From Streptomyces niger (GTDB lineage: Bacteria > Actinomycetota > Actinomycetes > Streptomycetales > Streptomycetaceae), in contig NZ_JOFQ01000001.1 of the NCBI RefSeq assembly GCF_000718305.1, forward strand, positions 124,001-188,000: 64,000 nucleotides of DNA, in the 5' to 3' direction. Below are positions 57,246-64,000 of this stretch, one piece after another (within the stretch, counting starts at the first letter, position 1; each line of letters starts with the position of its first letter). Made by a program: the position numbers and the translations under genes. The notes below the pieces were generated by a model, which was not told the origin of the DNA, did not search any database, and saw only the letters and a program-made list of their open reading frames with translations.

Positions 57246-57481
57246 GCCATCAGCGTGTTCCCCGGATGTCGCGCCCGACAATGGACGATCGCGCCATACG
57301 CCGGCCGCGGTCCGGACAGCTGCCGGACAGCGGGCGGACATGGGTCCGCCATGCCCGTCCACCAGACCGGACAAAAATAACCGTCCGGGACAGCCGACCT
57401 CTGTTGCCACGTACCGGCGAACGCGCTCATTATCGGGACAGCGTCGCCACTCGACATTCCGATCTCACTTGGGAGGGCGGC

Positions 57482-57685
57482 ATGTACCGACAGCTCCAAG
57501 CAATGGGCAACAGGCTGCTCGACAAACTCGTACCCCGGATCGACGCAGCGGCTGCCGAGACCAAACACTGCTGGTGGCAGTACAAGCACTGCGACTGGTG
57601 TCACGACGGCCACAAGTGCAAGAGGATGTGTTGTCGGGAGCACGGCCACACCGAGTGCGGTGAGTGGCAGTGCGTCCATCACTGA
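57482..57685 (+). CDS. Cysteine- and histidine-rich peptide, candidate disulfide-rich RiPP precursor
   Basis: 67 residues from ATG 57482, behind GGGAGGG. Residues 1-25 form an amphipathic helix (MYRQLQAMGNRLLDKLVPRI) ending DAAAAE, with an A-x-A site but no hydrophobic signal core, as in RiPP leaders. Residues 26-67 contain eight cysteines (30, 37, 40, 46, 50, 51, 59, 64), eight histidines and four tryptophans. Four disulfides or a metal cluster are possible. Downstream genes encode MauE-like and TlpA-like redox proteins, an ABC exporter and an S26 peptidase, a complete set for oxidation, export and leader removal. I do not recognise the family; alternatives are a metallothionein-like or MauA-like protein. 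Confidence 0.72.
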   Translation: MYRQLQAMGNRLLDKLVPRIDAAAAETKHCWWQYKHCDWCHDGHKCKRMCCREHGHTECGEWQCVHH

Positions 57686-57790
57686 CCGATCCGGTTTCCG
57701 GCGCTTCCGGCTCGTTCCGGCGCCAAGCCTGACCGGCGCCCGGAGCACCTGGCCGATGCCCGGAGCGACCTGGGCGGCTGTGGGCCGTGT

Positions 57791-57823
57791 GCCCGGCCGC
57801 CCAGGCCTGCGGGGCGGCCGGGC
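57791..57823 (+). terminator. Hairpin between the peptide gene and its processing genes
   Basis: GCCCGGCCGCCC (57791-57802) pairs exactly with GGGCGGCCGGGC (57812-57823) across a 9-base loop. Partial termination here would give much more precursor mRNA than mRNA for the maturation genes, a common arrangement in peptide natural product loci. Confidence 0.65.
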
Positions 57824-57833
57824 GGTGCCGGTG

Positions 57834-57903
57834 CGTCCCGTACGGCCCAGGACTTCACGACGCAGACGGCTCCGGTTCGTCCCGTACGGCCGAGGACTTC
57901 ACG
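57834..57903 (+). repeat. 26-bp direct repeat before mauE
   Basis: CGTCCCGTACGGCC, one variable base, then AGGACTTCACG occurs at 57834-57859 and again at 57878-57903, 44 bp apart, with a single difference (C or G). Each copy includes the palindromic CCGTACGG. They may be regulator sites for the maturation operon or a small duplication. Confidence 0.75.
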
Positions 57904-57934
57904 TCGTCAGGGGTCGGGGTGCCCGGAGGAGCAC

Positions 57935-58651
57935 ATGCTGTACCTGCTGCTGGGAATACGCGGTCTGCTCACGGTGGTGTTCCTGACCGCTTTCCTCGGA
58001 AAGGCGGCGAGCCGGTCCCGATTCACGGCGTTCGCTTCCTCGCTGCGCGGGATGCGTCTGCTGCCGACCGCACTGATACGGCCGACGGCGGTACTTGTGG
58101 TGGCCGCCGAACTGACGGTCGCTGCGCTGCTTTCCGTACCGTGGCGAGCGGCCTGGGCAAGCGGTCTGCTCCTCGCCGAATTGTTGCTGACTGCTTTCAC
58201 CACGGCCATTGTGCTGTCGCTACGGCATGGTATTCACGTACCTTGCCGGTGCTTCGGTGCCGCGCGAACCGAACTCGGCCCCCGCCATGTCATACGGAAC
58301 ACCCTCCTCATGGCCGTTTCGGCCGGCGGGCTGGTCGCGGTTCTCCGCCAGGAGCCGGCGCACCAGTACGGGGCTGTCCCGGCGGTGACCGCCGGAATGC
58401 TCATCGGTCTGCTGATCGCCTTCTCGGACGCGTTTTTCCGGCTGTTCGACGAACTGTTCTCACCCGCCGGCCCGGCTCGTGGCGCCCGCATCACCCGTGG
58501 CGAGCGCCCGCGGCCGTCGGCGGGCCGTGCGCATCACAAGGAGACGGACCATGCCCTTCCTCATCGCAGCGGTCGTGCTCGTGGGCGTGCTCTGCGCGGC
58601 CGATCTGATCCTCACCGTCGGAGTGATCAGGCGGCTGCGCGACCACGCTGA
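57935..58651 (+). CDS. MauE/DoxX-family redox membrane protein
   Basis: 238 residues from ATG 57935, behind GGAGGAG. Four to five membrane helices (LLLGIRGLLTVVFLTAFLG, TAVLVVAAELTVAALLSV, ASGLLLAELLLTAFTTAIVL, and a later pair) enclose the motif VPCRCFG (C104, C106), typical of MauE proteins, which support disulfide formation in methylamine dehydrogenase light chain. The last 50 residues are hydrophilic and overlap the next gene by 101 bp, so the true C-terminus may be this long. It would pass electrons between the membrane and the TlpA-like partner to oxidise or reshuffle the cysteines of the peptide. Confidence 0.8.
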   Translation: MLYLLLGIRGLLTVVFLTAFLGKAASRSRFTAFASSLRGMRLLPTALIRPTAVLVVAAELTVAALLSVPWRAAWASGLLLAELLLTAFTTAIVLSLRHGIHVPCRCFGAARTELGPRHVIRNTLLMAVSAGGLVAVLRQEPAHQYGAVPAVTAGMLIGLLIAFSDAFFRLFDELFSPAGPARGARITRGERPRPSAGRAHHKETDHALPHRSGRARGRALRGRSDPHRRSDQAAARPR

Positions 58652-59108
58652 GCGACTGGCGCTCCTGAGCGGCGAAGGCGGCATCGTCGTCGGCGACGAG
58701 GTCGGAGAGTTCTCCGTACCGACGGTGGACGGACGGCTGGTCGTCACCCGCGATGCCCTGAGTGAGGACGCCGGCGGAACCGTGGTGGCGTTCTTCTCCC
58801 CCGACTGCGAGCCGTGTGAGGAGACCCTGTCCCGCTTCGTGCCCTACGCGGCGGAGCTACGGGCCCGGGGCTGCCCCGTGCTGGCGGCGGTGGTCGGCGA
58901 CCCCGGCGAGAAGACCGACGCGTTCGTCGCCGCTCTCTCCCCGGTGGCCCACGTCGTGACCGAGAGGCATCCCGACGGACCGCTGAGCGCTGCCTTCCGG
59001 ATCGGGGCGGTCCCCACCGTCCTGCGCGTGGCACCGGACGCCACCGGCCGCGTCGTCGTCACGGACACCGCCGTGCGGCTGGACACGTCCACCGCGGCAG
59101 CGGCATGA
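58551..59108 (+). CDS. Membrane-anchored TlpA/MauD-like thioredoxin protein
   Basis: 185 residues from ATG 58551, with AAGGAG at a good distance; the start lies inside the mauE-like gene. One N-terminal helix (FLIAAVVLVGVLCAADLILTVGV) anchors it with the domain outside. The thioredoxin motif is CEPC (C86, C89) in VVAFFSPDCEPCEETL, and the cis-proline loop is IGAVPTVLRV. MauD, the partner of MauE in methylamine dehydrogenase maturation, has the same layout. Here the likely client is the eight-cysteine peptide encoded upstream. Its stop overlaps the ABC gene start (ATGA). Confidence 0.85.
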   Translation: MPFLIAAVVLVGVLCAADLILTVGVIRRLRDHAERLALLSGEGGIVVGDEVGEFSVPTVDGRLVVTRDALSEDAGGTVVAFFSPDCEPCEETLSRFVPYAAELRARGCPVLAAVVGDPGEKTDAFVAALSPVAHVVTERHPDGPLSAAFRIGAVPTVLRVAPDATGRVVVTDTAVRLDTSTAAAA

Positions 59109-61075
59109 GCGGGAGCCGTGTCCCAGCGGCAGCTTGCCGAACCACCGCCCACGGCGCTCCGGGAGATCCGCGGCCCCCCGCGCCCGCCCGTCGAACCGGC
59201 ACCGTTGCCGCCCGCGTCCTCGCCGCTGCCGCGCTGGCGGTGAAGGCCGCGCCCGGCCTCCTGGTGCTGTACATGATGGTGGAGCTGGCGTCGGGCGGGC
59301 TCCCCGTGGTCATCGCCTGGCTGACCAAGGAAGTGCTCGACGGCCTTGTCGGCGGGGCGGCCACGAGCGCGCTGCTGCCGCTGGGCGCCGGCCTGGCCGG
59401 AGCCGGGGTACTGACCGGAACGCTGCCGCAGGCCGGCCAGTACCTGCAGGCGGAGACCGACCGCCGGGTCTCCGTACTCGCCCAGGACCGCCTCTTCACC
59501 TCCGTGGAAGGGTTCACCGGCCTCGGCCGCTTCGAGGACCCCCGCTTCCTCGACCGGCTCCGGCTCGCCCAGCAGTACGGCGGCACCGTCCCCAGCCGGG
59601 TCGTGGACGGCGCGCTGGGGACCGCCCGCGCGGTCATCATCATCGGCGGCTTCCTCGGCTCGCTGCTGCTGCTCAGTCCGCTGATGACCGCGCTGGTGCT
59701 GTTGTCGGCGCTGCCCGCGCTGGCCGGTGAGATCGTGCTGTCGCGGCAGCGGGCGCGGATGTTCTGGAAGACGGGGCCGATCGAGAGGCGGGAGTTCTTT
59801 TTCAGCGCTCTGCTGACCAGCGTGGAGGCGGCCAAGGAGATCCGGCTGTACGGCAGCGGTGCGTTCCTGCGCGGCCGGATGCTGGCCGAGCGGCGGACCG
59901 CGAACGCCGCCAAACGCGCCATGGACCGGCGCGAGTTCCTCGTGGAGAGCGGACTCGCGGCGTTCGCGGCGCTGGTGTCCGGCGGCGGGCTGGTGTGGGC
60001 GGTCTTCCAGGCGCGGACCGGAGCGCTGTCGGTAGGAGACGTCACCCTGTTCATCGCCGCTGTGGCCGGGGTGCAGAGCGCGCTGACACAGGTGGCGGCC
60101 AACGTCGCCCAGGCCCACCAGGCCCTGTTGATGTTCGAGCACTACCAGGTGGTGACGGCGGCGGGTCCGGACCTGCCGGTGCCCGCCGGACCGCGCGCCC
60201 TGCCGCCGTTGCGGCACGGGATCGAGTTGCGCGACGTATGGTTCCGCTACTCCGACGATCACCCCTGGGTGCTGCGCGGCGTCAACCTGCGCATCCCGTA
60301 CGGCACCACGCTCGCGCTCGTCGGCCTCAACGGCGCCGGCAAGTCGACGCTGGTTAAGCTCGTGTGCCGGCTGTACGACCCGGTGCGCGGCGCCGTGCTG
60401 TGGGACGGCGTGAACATCAGGGACATCGACCCGGCCGAGCTGCGCCACCGGATCGGCGCGGTCTTCCAGGACTACATGCACTACGACATGACGGCGACGG
60501 AGAACATCGCGCTGGGCGATCTCAGCTCCCTCAATGACAGCGCGCGCCTCCAGGCAGCAGCGAAGCGGGCCGGCGTCCACGACAAGCTCGCCGGGCTGCC
60601 CCGAGGCTATGACACGCTGCTGTCCCGGACGTTCATGATGGAGACCGACAAGGAGGACCCGGCCACCGGTGTCGCACTCTCCGGCGGCCAGTGGCAACGC
60701 CTGGCCCTGGCCCGCGCGTTCCTGCGCGACCGGCGTGACCTGATGATCCTGGACGAGCCCTCGGCGGGCCTCGACGCAGAGGCCGAGCACGAGATCCACT
60801 CCTCCATCGCCGCGTACCGGGGCACACGGACCAGCCTGCTGATCTCCCACCGGCTCAACGCGGTGCGCGACGCCGACCGCATCGCCGTCCTCTCCGAGGG
60901 GCGGGTCGTGGAGGAGGGCACGCACGACGCACTCATGGCGCGCGGGCGCTGGTACGCCCGGCTGTTCACCCTCCAGTCGGCCGGCTACCGAAGCGACGCG
61001 GCGGACAGCGGCGCCCCGACGAACGGCAGCCGACCAACACAGTCACACGGGAGGAACCCCGGGGAGCGCGACTGA
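59105..61075 (+). CDS. ABC exporter, fused permease and ATPase
   Basis: 656 residues from ATG 59105, coupled to the preceding gene. The membrane domain (about 30-345) is a type I exporter fold (PGLLVLYMMVELASGGLPVVIA, VIIIGGFLGSLLLLSPLMTAL, then helices near 280-330) with a coupling segment SVEAAKEIRLYGSGAFLRGRM. The ATPase has Walker A GLNGAGKST (K413), Q-loop FQDYMHYDMTA, signature LSGGQWQRLALARA and Walker B LMILDEPSAGLD with its H-loop. No N-terminal C39 peptidase domain is present, consistent with a separate S26 peptidase gene next door. It should export the cysteine-rich peptide. Confidence 0.87.
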   Translation: MSGSRVPAAACRTTAHGAPGDPRPPAPARRTGTVAARVLAAAALAVKAAPGLLVLYMMVELASGGLPVVIAWLTKEVLDGLVGGAATSALLPLGAGLAGAGVLTGTLPQAGQYLQAETDRRVSVLAQDRLFTSVEGFTGLGRFEDPRFLDRLRLAQQYGGTVPSRVVDGALGTARAVIIIGGFLGSLLLLSPLMTALVLLSALPALAGEIVLSRQRARMFWKTGPIERREFFFSALLTSVEAAKEIRLYGSGAFLRGRMLAERRTANAAKRAMDRREFLVESGLAAFAALVSGGGLVWAVFQARTGALSVGDVTLFIAAVAGVQSALTQVAANVAQAHQALLMFEHYQVVTAAGPDLPVPAGPRALPPLRHGIELRDVWFRYSDDHPWVLRGVNLRIPYGTTLALVGLNGAGKSTLVKLVCRLYDPVRGAVLWDGVNIRDIDPAELRHRIGAVFQDYMHYDMTATENIALGDLSSLNDSARLQAAAKRAGVHDKLAGLPRGYDTLLSRTFMMETDKEDPATGVALSGGQWQRLALARAFLRDRRDLMILDEPSAGLDAEAEHEIHSSIAAYRGTRTSLLISHRLNAVRDADRIAVLSEGRVVEEGTHDALMARGRWYARLFTLQSAGYRSDAADSGAPTNGSRPTQSHGRNPGERD

Positions 61076-61215
61076 CACACCACTCATGTGAGAAGCGCGA
61101 GGGTACGAGGGGGCCAGTACGGGATTCGGGAAGCGATCGCAAAACAAGCGGGCATGGCGAAGTGTCAGCATGAGCCCGTCGCCCCGGGCGAGCGGGCCGA
61201 CACCTGGAGGGACCG

Positions 61216-61812
61216 ATGGACACGGAGCTGATCCGGCTGGCCCCGGCCCTACTGCGACGCAGGCTGGTGGCTGTCACCGTCCGGGGCGCCAGCATGGAAC
61301 CCGCCTTCCATGACGGCGACCGGGTGCTGGTCGACCGCGGGCGGGTGGCAGCGCCGGGACAGGTGGTCGTTGTCGAGCGGCCGCAAGAGGCGGTGCGGTG
61401 GGAAGCCCGGGTGCCGGAGGTGACGGAGCGGAACACCGCGGGCCCCATGGAGCCCGGCACCCGCCACCAGTGGCACACCACAAGTCCGCGAACCATCGAA
61501 TGGGGCCGCCCACCGGTGCCGCCCGAGGCCGGAGCGGGCGCCCTCCGTCGCCGGGACTGGATGATCAAGCGCGTGGCCGCGATCCCCGGCGACCCGGTAC
61601 CGCGTGACCGGGTGGCGGCGCTCACCGACGTGCCCGAGGATCAGGTGCCGCCGAATGAACTGGTTCTGCTGGGCGACAACCAGGACGTCAGCTTCGACTC
61701 CCGGTGTGTGGGCTACTTCCCCGCCGAACGCGTGCTGGGAACCATGGTCCGGCCCTTGCCATCCCCTCCCCGGCCTTCCCGTACCGCCCCTGTCAGCCCT
61801 TCGACCAGCTGA
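61216..61812 (+). CDS. S26-family signal peptidase-like protease
   Basis: 198 residues from ATG 61216, with GGAGGGACC upstream. The catalytic serine is S26 in VRGASMEPAFHDGDRVLV and the general-base lysine K118 in DWMIKRVAAIPGDPV; LVLLGDNQDVSFDSRCVGYFP is box E of the family. Unlike standard SipX proteins it has no clear N-terminal membrane anchor; a weakly hydrophobic stretch (IRLAPALLRRRLVAVTV) only touches the surface. This form is seen as a dedicated peptidase in peptide clusters. It probably removes the leader of the eight-cysteine peptide at the A-x-A site. It follows the ABC gene by 140 bp. Confidence 0.83.
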   Translation: MDTELIRLAPALLRRRLVAVTVRGASMEPAFHDGDRVLVDRGRVAAPGQVVVVERPQEAVRWEARVPEVTERNTAGPMEPGTRHQWHTTSPRTIEWGRPPVPPEAGAGALRRRDWMIKRVAAIPGDPVPRDRVAALTDVPEDQVPPNELVLLGDNQDVSFDSRCVGYFPAERVLGTMVRPLPSPPRPSRTAPVSPSTS

Positions 61813-61927
61813 CGCCACGGCTGATCCGCCAGACACTCATGCACCCATGCATTCATTCACCCAGGCGCCCAGGCACCAGATACCAGGTACCGCGCATGCC
61901 GCCGCGCATCACGCACTCCGCCGGGAA

Positions 61928-62190
61928 TCAGGTATCCGATGGGCGGCCCCGGACCGTACGCACCGCGCAGCGCAGCGCGGCCACGACCGGCCGGTCCCGG
62001 CCCCCGGCCCGCCGGGCGAGCGCGGCGTGGCACGGCGAGAGGTCGGTGACCTCGGCGTACGCGACGCCGTACGGCTGGTAAGCCAGCGGGTCGGTGGCGG
62101 CCACCATCGCCCGGGTCTCCGGGAGGAGTTCACGCCCCGACGGGGTGAGCCTCGCCGTGGCGTGGTGCCACCCATGAAAATTCGCACGCT
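61928..62190 (-). pseudogene. LysR-family remnant with internal deletion
   Basis: A minus-strand frame reads ARLTPSGRELLPETRAMVAA, the segment after a LysR HTH, and then passes directly to PYGVAYAEVTDLSPCHAALARR and RPVVAALRCAVR, which look like the C-terminal end of an actinomycete LysR effector domain. About 150-180 residues between are missing, as is the HTH itself. The frame would start within the divergent acetyltransferase gene. It is a deletion relic; the identification rests on short similarities. Confidence 0.4.
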
Positions 62191-62222
62191 CCGCTGCGGG
62201 CGCGCTGTTAACGTCCGCGACC

Positions 62223-62939
62223 ATGACGGACACCTTCGAGGACTTCACCCAGGTACAGCGCATCGACACCGACCCCGAGGTGGCGAAGCACCCGCTCATC
62301 GCGTTGGAGGACGGCCGGCACAGCTGGTACAGCGGCTACCACCACCGGGACGGCTTCGCCCGGCGGTTGCGATACGCGTTCGACGACCGTACGGAGTACG
62401 GCGCCAGCGGCATTCCCCTCGACCGGCTGCGGATCGGAAACTTCTGCCAGTTCGCCTCCGGCGTCACCTTCCTGCTGGGCGGCAACCACGGGCACGACAC
62501 CCACCGCGACGCGGTGACGCCGTACGGCTTCAACTTCTTCGCGCACGAGCACGACGCCTGGGCGCCGGCCGGTGACACCGTCGTGGGACACGAGGTGTGG
62601 ACCGGTTACGAGGCGGTCGTCCTGCCCGGCGTACGCATCGGCACCGGCACGATCATCGGGGCGCGCGCCACCGTGTCCAAGGACGTCGCCCCGTACTCCG
62701 TCGTGGTGGGCGACAACAGGGTCGTGCGGCACCGCTTCGACCCGCTGCGCCGCAAGCTGCTGTGGCGGATCGGCTGGTGGAACTGGAGCGACGAGCGGAT
62801 CGCGGAAGCGCTCCCACTGCTCCAGGGGCGCGAGGTCGCGGCGTTGGCCCGGTATGCCGGCATCGCCCCGGAGGAGGTCGCCGACGACGTCGATCCGGCC
62901 ACCATGACCGGCGACGACATCCTGGCGCACCACGTCTGA
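62223..62939 (+). CDS. CatB/Vat-type xenobiotic O-acetyltransferase
   Basis: 238 residues from ATG 62223. Hexapeptide repeats form a left-handed beta-helix: IPLDRLRIGNFCQFASGVTF, then VVGHEVWTGYEAVVLPGVRI and GTGTIIGARATVSKDVAPYS. The loop GGNHGHDTHRDAVTPYGF carries the catalytic histidine region of the Vat(D)/CatB group (streptogramin and chloramphenicol acetyltransferases). The C-terminal WWNWSDERIAEALPLL helix is typical. It should transfer acetyl from acetyl-CoA to a hydroxyl of an antibiotic or other small molecule in the cytoplasm. Homologues also act in biosynthesis, so resistance is not certain. Confidence 0.82.
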   Translation: MTDTFEDFTQVQRIDTDPEVAKHPLIALEDGRHSWYSGYHHRDGFARRLRYAFDDRTEYGASGIPLDRLRIGNFCQFASGVTFLLGGNHGHDTHRDAVTPYGFNFFAHEHDAWAPAGDTVVGHEVWTGYEAVVLPGVRIGTGTIIGARATVSKDVAPYSVVVGDNRVVRHRFDPLRRKLLWRIGWWNWSDERIAEALPLLQGREVAALARYAGIAPEEVADDVDPATMTGDDILAHHV

Positions 62940-63242
62940 CCTGCGCTTTTGTGCACGTGTCGAAATGACCGGCGCGGAGGGTGTGACATCTGTACATGGT
63001 GGGTGGAGCGAATTCTTCCTAGCGTCTGCGTAACGCAAGATCGAACCTCCGTGGCCGCCGGGTGATCCCCGGAGCCGCGGGGCCATCCCGGACGGCGGAC
63101 CCCGGACGCCGGGCGTCCGCCCGTAGCGCCGCCGGCTCTCCGCCTCCCCACGCGACGCCCCCTCATCGCGGCCCGCCGCACCCGCGGCGCGTTGCACCCT
63201 GCTCCGCGCAGGGCTGGAACCCCACCGAATGCCGAGGACCGT
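62940..63242. other. 303-bp promoter region of the amino acid permease
   Basis: The first 110 bp are less GC-rich than the rest, with a TGACATCTGTACATG stretch near 62985, and probably contain the permease promoter. The remainder is GC-rich leader without a gene. GAGGACC just before 63243 is the ribosome-binding site. No terminator hairpin is obvious after the acetyltransferase. Confidence 0.4.
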
Positions 63243-64000
63243 ATGAGCACGCAACCGACGACCGACGTGGCATCGTCGCCGCCCGCTCCGAGTGGTGGCG
63301 GACGCCCGTCGGACGGCCTGCAGGCCGGGCTCAAGAACCGCCACCTGTCCATGATCGCGATCGGCGGGGTGATCGGCGCCGGCCTCTTCGTCGGCTCCGG
63401 CTCCGGCATCGCCGCCGCCGGCCCCGCCATCCTCCTGTCCTACGCGCTGGTCGGCGCGCTGGTGGTCTGCGTGATGCGGATGCTGGGCGAGATGGCCGCC
63501 GCCTACCCCAGCTCCGGTTCGTTCTCCGCTTACGCGGACCGGGCGCTCGGCCGCTGGGCCGGCTTCTCCATCGGCTGGCTCTACTGGTTCTTCTGGGTCG
63601 TGGTGCTGGCCGTCGAGGCCACGGCGGGCGCCAAGATCCTGGAGGGCTGGATACCGGCCGTGCCGCAGTGGGGCTGGGCCCTGATCGTGATGCTGGTGCT
63701 CACCGCGACGAACCTGGCCTCGGTCGCCTCGTACGGCGAGTTCGAGTTCTGGTTCGCCGGGATCAAGGTCGTCGCCATCGCTGCCTTCGTCGTGATCGGC
63801 CTGCTGGCCGTCTTCGGCGTGCTGCCCGGCGCGCACAGCGACACCGCGGGCGTCGCGAACCTCACCGCGCACGGTGGATTCATGCCGCACGGACCCGGTT
63901 CCGTCCTCACCGGCATCCTGATGGTGGTCTTCTCCTTCATGGGCAGCGAGATCGTCACCCTCGCCGCCGGTGAGTCGGAGAACCCGCAGCGCGCGGTCTC
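63243..64000 (+). CDS. APC-family amino acid permease, N-terminal part
   Basis: The gene starts at ATG 63243 and stays open to the window edge, giving 252 residues. After a polar N-terminus the first helix reads MIAIGGVIGAGLFVGSGSGI, the substrate-binding GxGxF motif of GabP/AnsP-type amino acid permeases. LSYALVGALVVCVMRMLGEMAAAYPSSGSF and WLYWFFWVVVLAVEATAGA follow, with about seven helices in view. The family imports amino acids with protons across the cytoplasmic membrane. It resembles GABA permease and related proteins; the substrate is not readable from this part. Confidence 0.88.
   Translation, partial: MSTQPTTDVASSPPAPSGGGRPSDGLQAGLKNRHLSMIAIGGVIGAGLFVGSGSGIAAAGPAILLSYALVGALVVCVMRMLGEMAAAYPSSGSFSAYADRALGRWAGFSIGWLYWFFWVVVLAVEATAGAKILEGWIPAVPQWGWALIVMLVLTATNLASVASYGEFEFWFAGIKVVAIAAFVVIGLLAVFGVLPGAHSDTAGVANLTAHGGFMPHGPGSVLTGILMVVFSFMGSEIVTLAAGESENPQRAV

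Noticed and set aside
57482..57685. Calling the eight-cysteine peptide a methylamine dehydrogenase light chain
   Set aside because: It is about half the expected length, lacks the cofactor tryptophan context, and no large subunit gene is present.
63062..63973. Plus-strand frame overlapping the permease
   Set aside because: It is Arg/Gly-rich in another phase; the frame from 63243 has clear APC-family membrane helices and remains open to the edge.

Overview
The window is chromosomal DNA from a high-GC actinomycete, almost certainly a Streptomyces. Third codon positions are nearly all G or C, GTG starts are common, and the gene content is typical of that genus: an HbpS/SenS/SenR system, VdcBCD, DUF3140 and DUF3224 proteins, a bL37 ribosomal protein, and a LacI/ABC/GH1 sugar operon. 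There are no rRNA genes, CRISPR arrays or complete insertion sequences. It reads as an accessory arm region: small autonomous operons, each beside its own regulator, interrupted by decayed mobile DNA.

Layout. 0-5 kb: the end of an aminotransferase, an NB-ARC/TPR protein, then a graveyard (frameshifted GAF-ANTAR gene, IS5-family transposase tail fused to a broken RacP-like gene, frameshifted DUF6192 gene). 5-11.4 kb: senR-senS with divergent hbpS, a deaminase, an MFS/MarR pair and an Asp/Glu-racemase-like protein. 11.6-16.6 kb: a Tat-exported GH2 enzyme and a LysR/EamA exporter pair. 16.6-25.8 kb: a minus-strand operon with L-2,3-diaminopropionate synthesis (SbnA, SbnB), a SyrP-type dioxygenase, an NRPS with half a C domain followed by A-T-TE, and a carrier protein fused to a Pls-type membrane/left-handed-helix domain. 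A candidate iron box lies far upstream. 27.5-28.9 kb: a TPR protein. 29.7-36.5 kb: a plus-strand exopolysaccharide operon with a nucleotide-sugar dehydrogenase, a hyaluronan-synthase-like GT2, two beta-helix proteins (one with the AlgG DPHD motif) and a PL14-like lyase lipoprotein.

36.5-42.5 kb: a LacI-controlled ABC importer with a GH1 beta-glucosidase and twin operators. 42.9-48.3 kb: a secreted TNT-type toxin with a small downstream gene, a small secreted protein, bL37, a DUF3224/WYL-regulator pair around a perfect palindrome, and a TetR/FAD-monooxygenase pair around two perfect palindromes. 48.4-52.9 kb: small exported proteins and vdcBCD with an AraC regulator. 53.1-56.1 kb: SDR, DUF3140, an alginate-lyase-family enzyme and an IS5 remnant. 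56.2-61.8 kb: a membrane-spanning one-component regulator diverging from a 67-aa peptide with eight cysteines, then MauE-like, TlpA-like, ABC exporter and S26 peptidase genes. 62-64 kb: a LysR remnant, a Vat/CatB-type acetyltransferase and the start of an amino acid permease.

Three systems deserve most attention: the split diaminopropionate/Pls-like synthetase, the cysteine-rich peptide locus with its own oxidative-folding, export and peptidase genes, and the AlgG-like/HasA-like exopolysaccharide operon in a Gram-positive.
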